Assembly: GCA_022496805.1 (NCBI GenBank)
Contig: CM040085.1
Span: 26,193,811 to 26,257,810, forward strand
Length of the DNA: 64,000 nt
Reading direction: 5' to 3'
DNA from: Pohlia nutans
Taxonomy: Eukaryota; Streptophyta; Bryopsida; Bryales; Mniaceae
The notes under the pieces were generated by a model. That model did not search any database and was not told where the DNA came from. It saw only the letters and a program-made list of their open reading frames with translations. The translations under genes were made by a program, and so were the position numbers. Of this stretch, positions 61,024 through 64,000 are shown piece after piece (position 1 is the first letter of the stretch; each line of letters opens with the position of its first letter).

Positions 61024-62206
61024 TTAATTAATAATGTTCCTATCTACTCTTCTAATGTTACTCAAACCTAATTCGTTCAAGAGAAAGCTTAAAATTGGAT
61101 TAAGTGAGGGGGTGGGATTTCTCCCTCTATAATAGCACCCTGGCTCCCTCCGTAATATCACACGGGGAGGGAGCAGGGCCGATTGTTCTTCCTTGCTGTC
61201 CCCAGCATGGTCGCCGGCTGGTGCTGTCTCCGATCTCGCCGAGTCTCCCTCTTCCTGAAGCCGCCTCAATCTGTGCCTCTGATCGTGATTTTGCTGGTAC
61301 CGATCTTCGCCGCTTGCTGGTCGTCGTTGGAATGCCGCTGAATTGCCCTGGTTCGGTGCGTGATTGCTGTCGTCGTCCTCTCCGTTGATGTTGCGCCTGT
61401 TGGTACCGCTCCTGGTCTCCGTCGACCTCCTCGCTGGCCCTTGCACGCCCTCGTAACTCCGCCTTGATCTTGTCCTCGTCGCCGCCGCAGCTCGAGCTCC
61501 GCCCTCCAAACTGCCCGAGCTCTAGTCGCCTGGCTCCTCTCAAGCTGGTCGCAATGATCCCTCACCTTCGCCTGTCGATTTGGGCGCTGTGAGTCTGCTC
61601 CTGCGCTGCCTCGAATCGTTGGTGGAGGCCGCAGTCCCGTCGGGGTCGCCCTCGCCTTGATCTTAAGTTGCCGCTGCTTGCACCCCTCGCCGTGAATTCC
61701 GCCTGCCCACTGATTGCAACGCCGGACCCTCCGTCGCTGCTTGCTCCGCCTGTCTCGATGGTTGTCCTCGCCTGGCTCTCCGCTCCTTGCCGATGTTGTC
61801 AATCCGCCTTGGCCGGTCGCTGTGGTTGGTTGCAGTCGTTGCTCCTGAGCTCGATCGCCGCTGTTGGTGATGAGTCCGCCTCTCTTGCTCGCCCTCGCCT
61901 GATCTCGTCGCAGTCCGGCCAACCCTCGCCGAATTTGCCGTTCAGCGCTCTGGATCCGGCGCTCTCGTCAATCCGTCTCCTGCTGTAGTCACGCCATCGC
62001 TGGCCTTGGCTCCCTTGACTGCTGCTGGGCCCCCGCCTAACTGTCGCAAACGACTCCCTCAACTGTCCTTTCTCCAAGATCCACAATCTCCCAATTCCAA
62101 CACTAAAATATGCAAAAATAATCCCTACTTTCAATGACCAAGCCCACACTACTATGTTTTTTGTGTTTTTTCTCACTAACTCTTCCACACACACAATACC
62201 TTGCAA
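61024..62206. other. GC-rich block with overlapping Arg/Gly-rich open frames
   Basis: Open frames of 135-218 codons overlap in several phases on the minus strand (61024-61509, 61127-61543, 61266-61922, 61799-62206) and also on the plus strand. All are rich in Arg, Gly, Ser and Gln. Coexistence in many phases is what base composition gives, so none is called as a gene. Confidence 0.4.
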
Positions 62207-62479
62207 CCCAAAAACTCAATGCATCAAATTCTAGATCTAGATCTAAACGAGCGTCTCTCTCAAAACTCTAACGGTGCACAAACTAACTGGGGACCAAAAC
62301 ATCGACAGGGGTGGGATTCAAAATCCCACCCAAAGGCTACATCCATCCAACAAGCAAAATTCATCCACTAATTGTCATCCATGGAGCCCTAGCTCCATCA
62401 CACACTAAACTTCCTCTTAACCGGGAGTCCTAAATTCCCCCATTAACTCACAAGGGAAACACTAAGCCAATTAGCCCCA

Positions 62480-63090
62480 ATAGGTCCAAATAACACACTA
62501 GACTACTCAACTAAAATAATGGAATGAAGTAATAGACTAAAACGATAGGATAAACAATAAGCTAAAAGAATAATATAAGGAAAAGGCTAAATGAAAGACT
62601 AAAATAATGAATCAAAGAATAAACTAAAGAAATAGGCTAAAAAAGATAGAATAAATAGTAGGCTAAATTAATAGAATAAATAATAAGATAAAAAGATAGA
62701 CTAAATCGTAAGCTAAAAAGGATAGAATAAATAATAGGCTAAAATAATAGAATAAATAATCAGCTAAAAAGATAGAATAAAAGGATAGGATAGAATAAGA
62801 GAATAAAGCAAATAGACCAAAGAATTGATCAACGAATAGGCTAAAAGGATAACTCGAATAATAAACTAAATTAGCGAACTAAATAGTACGCTAAATCGTA
62901 TACGAAAATAATAGACCGAAGTAATAAGCTAAATTAATAGACTAAAACAACAGGCGAATAATAGACTAAATTAATAATCCAAAAGAATAGAGCAAAATAA
63001 ACTAATGGATTAATAAATTAGACTAAAGGAATGGATTAGAATAATAGGCTACAATAATAGATCCAAACAATAGAATAAAATAATAGGGCA
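62480..63090. repeat. Degenerate A/T-rich short tandem repeat
   Basis: About 600 bp built from variants of AATAGACTAAA, AATAGGCTAAA and AATAGAATAAA with an irregular 10-14 bp spacing. Strongly purine-biased on the plus strand. Confidence 0.8.
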
Positions 63091-64000
63091 AATGGCTCAA
63101 ACGTCCAAAATCCCACGGTTAAATAGTTAGGAATAAATAAATACCCAAAATTACCTAGACAAAAGGGAATCCTAAAATTGGGCAATCAAAACCAAATCAA
63201 ATGCACACAAAACCGGGAATTAGTCTAATCGGCTAAAATGTCCCGGTTAGAACAATATAAAATACAAAATACATCAAAATCATAGCGGTAACGGTTTACC
63301 ACTAAAGTGGACCGTTTCGACGGTTCACACTTCAATCAGCACCCTCCTGTGTGTCGTCCATCAATTGCTGTTCATTTCTTGTGCAAGGGGATGTTCCTGG
63401 TGTGAGCGATTCTCTATATAGGGCGCGGATGTTTTCTTCAAGGCAGAGAGCTCTGCAGCGAGCATGATGCTGAAAGTGTTGCGCTGCGATTTTTGATTTC
63501 TGTAGTGGTGCGAGTTCGCTAGGGTTTTCTTCTGTTCGCACTGCACTTGCGCTTGTGTGTTACGGTTGCTGTCGAATTGTGGGCTGAGGTGTCGCCTGAC
63601 ACTGACGCGTTCGTCATTCGCGGCGTTTTGCTTCTGCGGCTGAGTTGGGGGAATCGCACATCCTGGTTTAGGTCGCCAACCGTGGCGGGGGGCCAATTTG
63701 GTGTCTTTCGCGAATTGCTGTGCATTTTTGTACGGTTTACATTGGAGGGTTCGAAGCGGAGCTCCGAATCTGCTCGGATTATCGCGCATCGTCGTATCTC
63801 TGGTTCGTTCCCTAATTTCCTATTTCCTTCTGAAACTGCTCCGCTTCTGTCTACAGTTTAGGGTTTGTATTTTAAGCTTCCAGCCAGAATTCAGAATGCA
63901 TTCTTTCCGAGGCTCTCAAATTATGGGTGCGGGTAGTTATGCTGTTCTAATTAATTTCACGTGCATTTGTCCTTGGTGTATGGCAGAATTCTCCACGGTC
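63091..64000. other. Right window edge, possible upstream region of a gene outside the window
   Basis: Composition becomes GC-balanced, but no domain is recognisable. A 104-codon plus frame at 63547-63861 and minus frames at 63332-63789 overlap and cannot be distinguished. Confidence 0.25.

Noticed and set aside
61266..61922. 218-codon Arg/Gly-rich minus-strand frame
   Set aside because: Several other phases are open over the same GC-rich stretch and composition explains it; no domain visible.
1..64000. CRISPR array, bacterial operons, rRNA or intact tRNA genes
   Set aside because: None seen; the window is eukaryotic and the tRNA-like pieces are degenerate.

Overview
This window is nuclear DNA of a land plant. 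The genes are intron-rich, with GT-AG introns and homology to plant families: a SOSEKI polarity protein, a PRD1 meiotic protein, a plant-type prolyl 4-hydroxylase, SEC61 beta, ARMC7 and WDR91. The gene deserts are AT-rich and crowded with transposon relics. The species cannot be fixed from sequence alone. A non-seed vascular plant such as a lycophyte is a low-confidence guess.

Layout: (1) 1-2848 (+), 3' half of a PRD1-like gene cut by the window edge. (2) 4518-4862 (-), SEC61 beta, with tandem duplications on both sides. (3) 5.5-12.3 kb, repeat desert with a 5'-truncated LINE (RNase H, zinc-knuckle and nuclease-like domains), SINE-like heads and several MITEs. (4) 12905-19326 (-), a complete 17-exon WDR91-like gene with an AT-AC (U12-type) intron 3. 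(5) 19.6-21 kb, MITEs. (6) 21800-23505 (+), a complete ARMC7-like gene whose first intron appears to be GC-AG. (7) 24-28.8 kb, TTAA-flanked elements. (8) 30156-35327 (+), a complete 8-exon prolyl 4-hydroxylase with three transposons abutting or clustered in intron 3. (9) 37-38.8 kb, two more TTAA elements. (10) 40770-45790 (-), a complete 6-exon SOSEKI gene with a C-terminal zinc-finger exon and a three-unit tandem repeat upstream. (11) 46.4-60 kb, no convincing gene but many element copies. (12) 60.2-64 kb, an unrecognised block with a GC-rich part and a degenerate A/T-rich short repeat.

The most striking signal is a swarm of at least 14 elements, about 0.2-1.05 kb each. Most are bounded on both sides by TTAA, followed by inverted termini of the form CCC(C/T)TAAAG or CCCTTTAG. 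This fits piggyBac-type MITEs, a superfamily not usually associated with land plants. In two places two elements abut and share a single TTAA, as expected if TTAA is the target site. Other DNA elements include two Tc1/mariner-like elements (TA target; one keeps part of a DDE transposase between about 330-bp inverted repeats), Stowaway-like MITEs, CACTA-type MITEs with 3-bp duplications (one nested inside a TTAA element), and long foldback hairpins.

The exon models of WDR91, ARMC7, P4H and SOSEKI were built by eye from splice signals, reading phase and recognised family motifs. All phases close without stops, but no transcript evidence was available. The genes are unrelated housekeeping and developmental genes and do not form a pathway.
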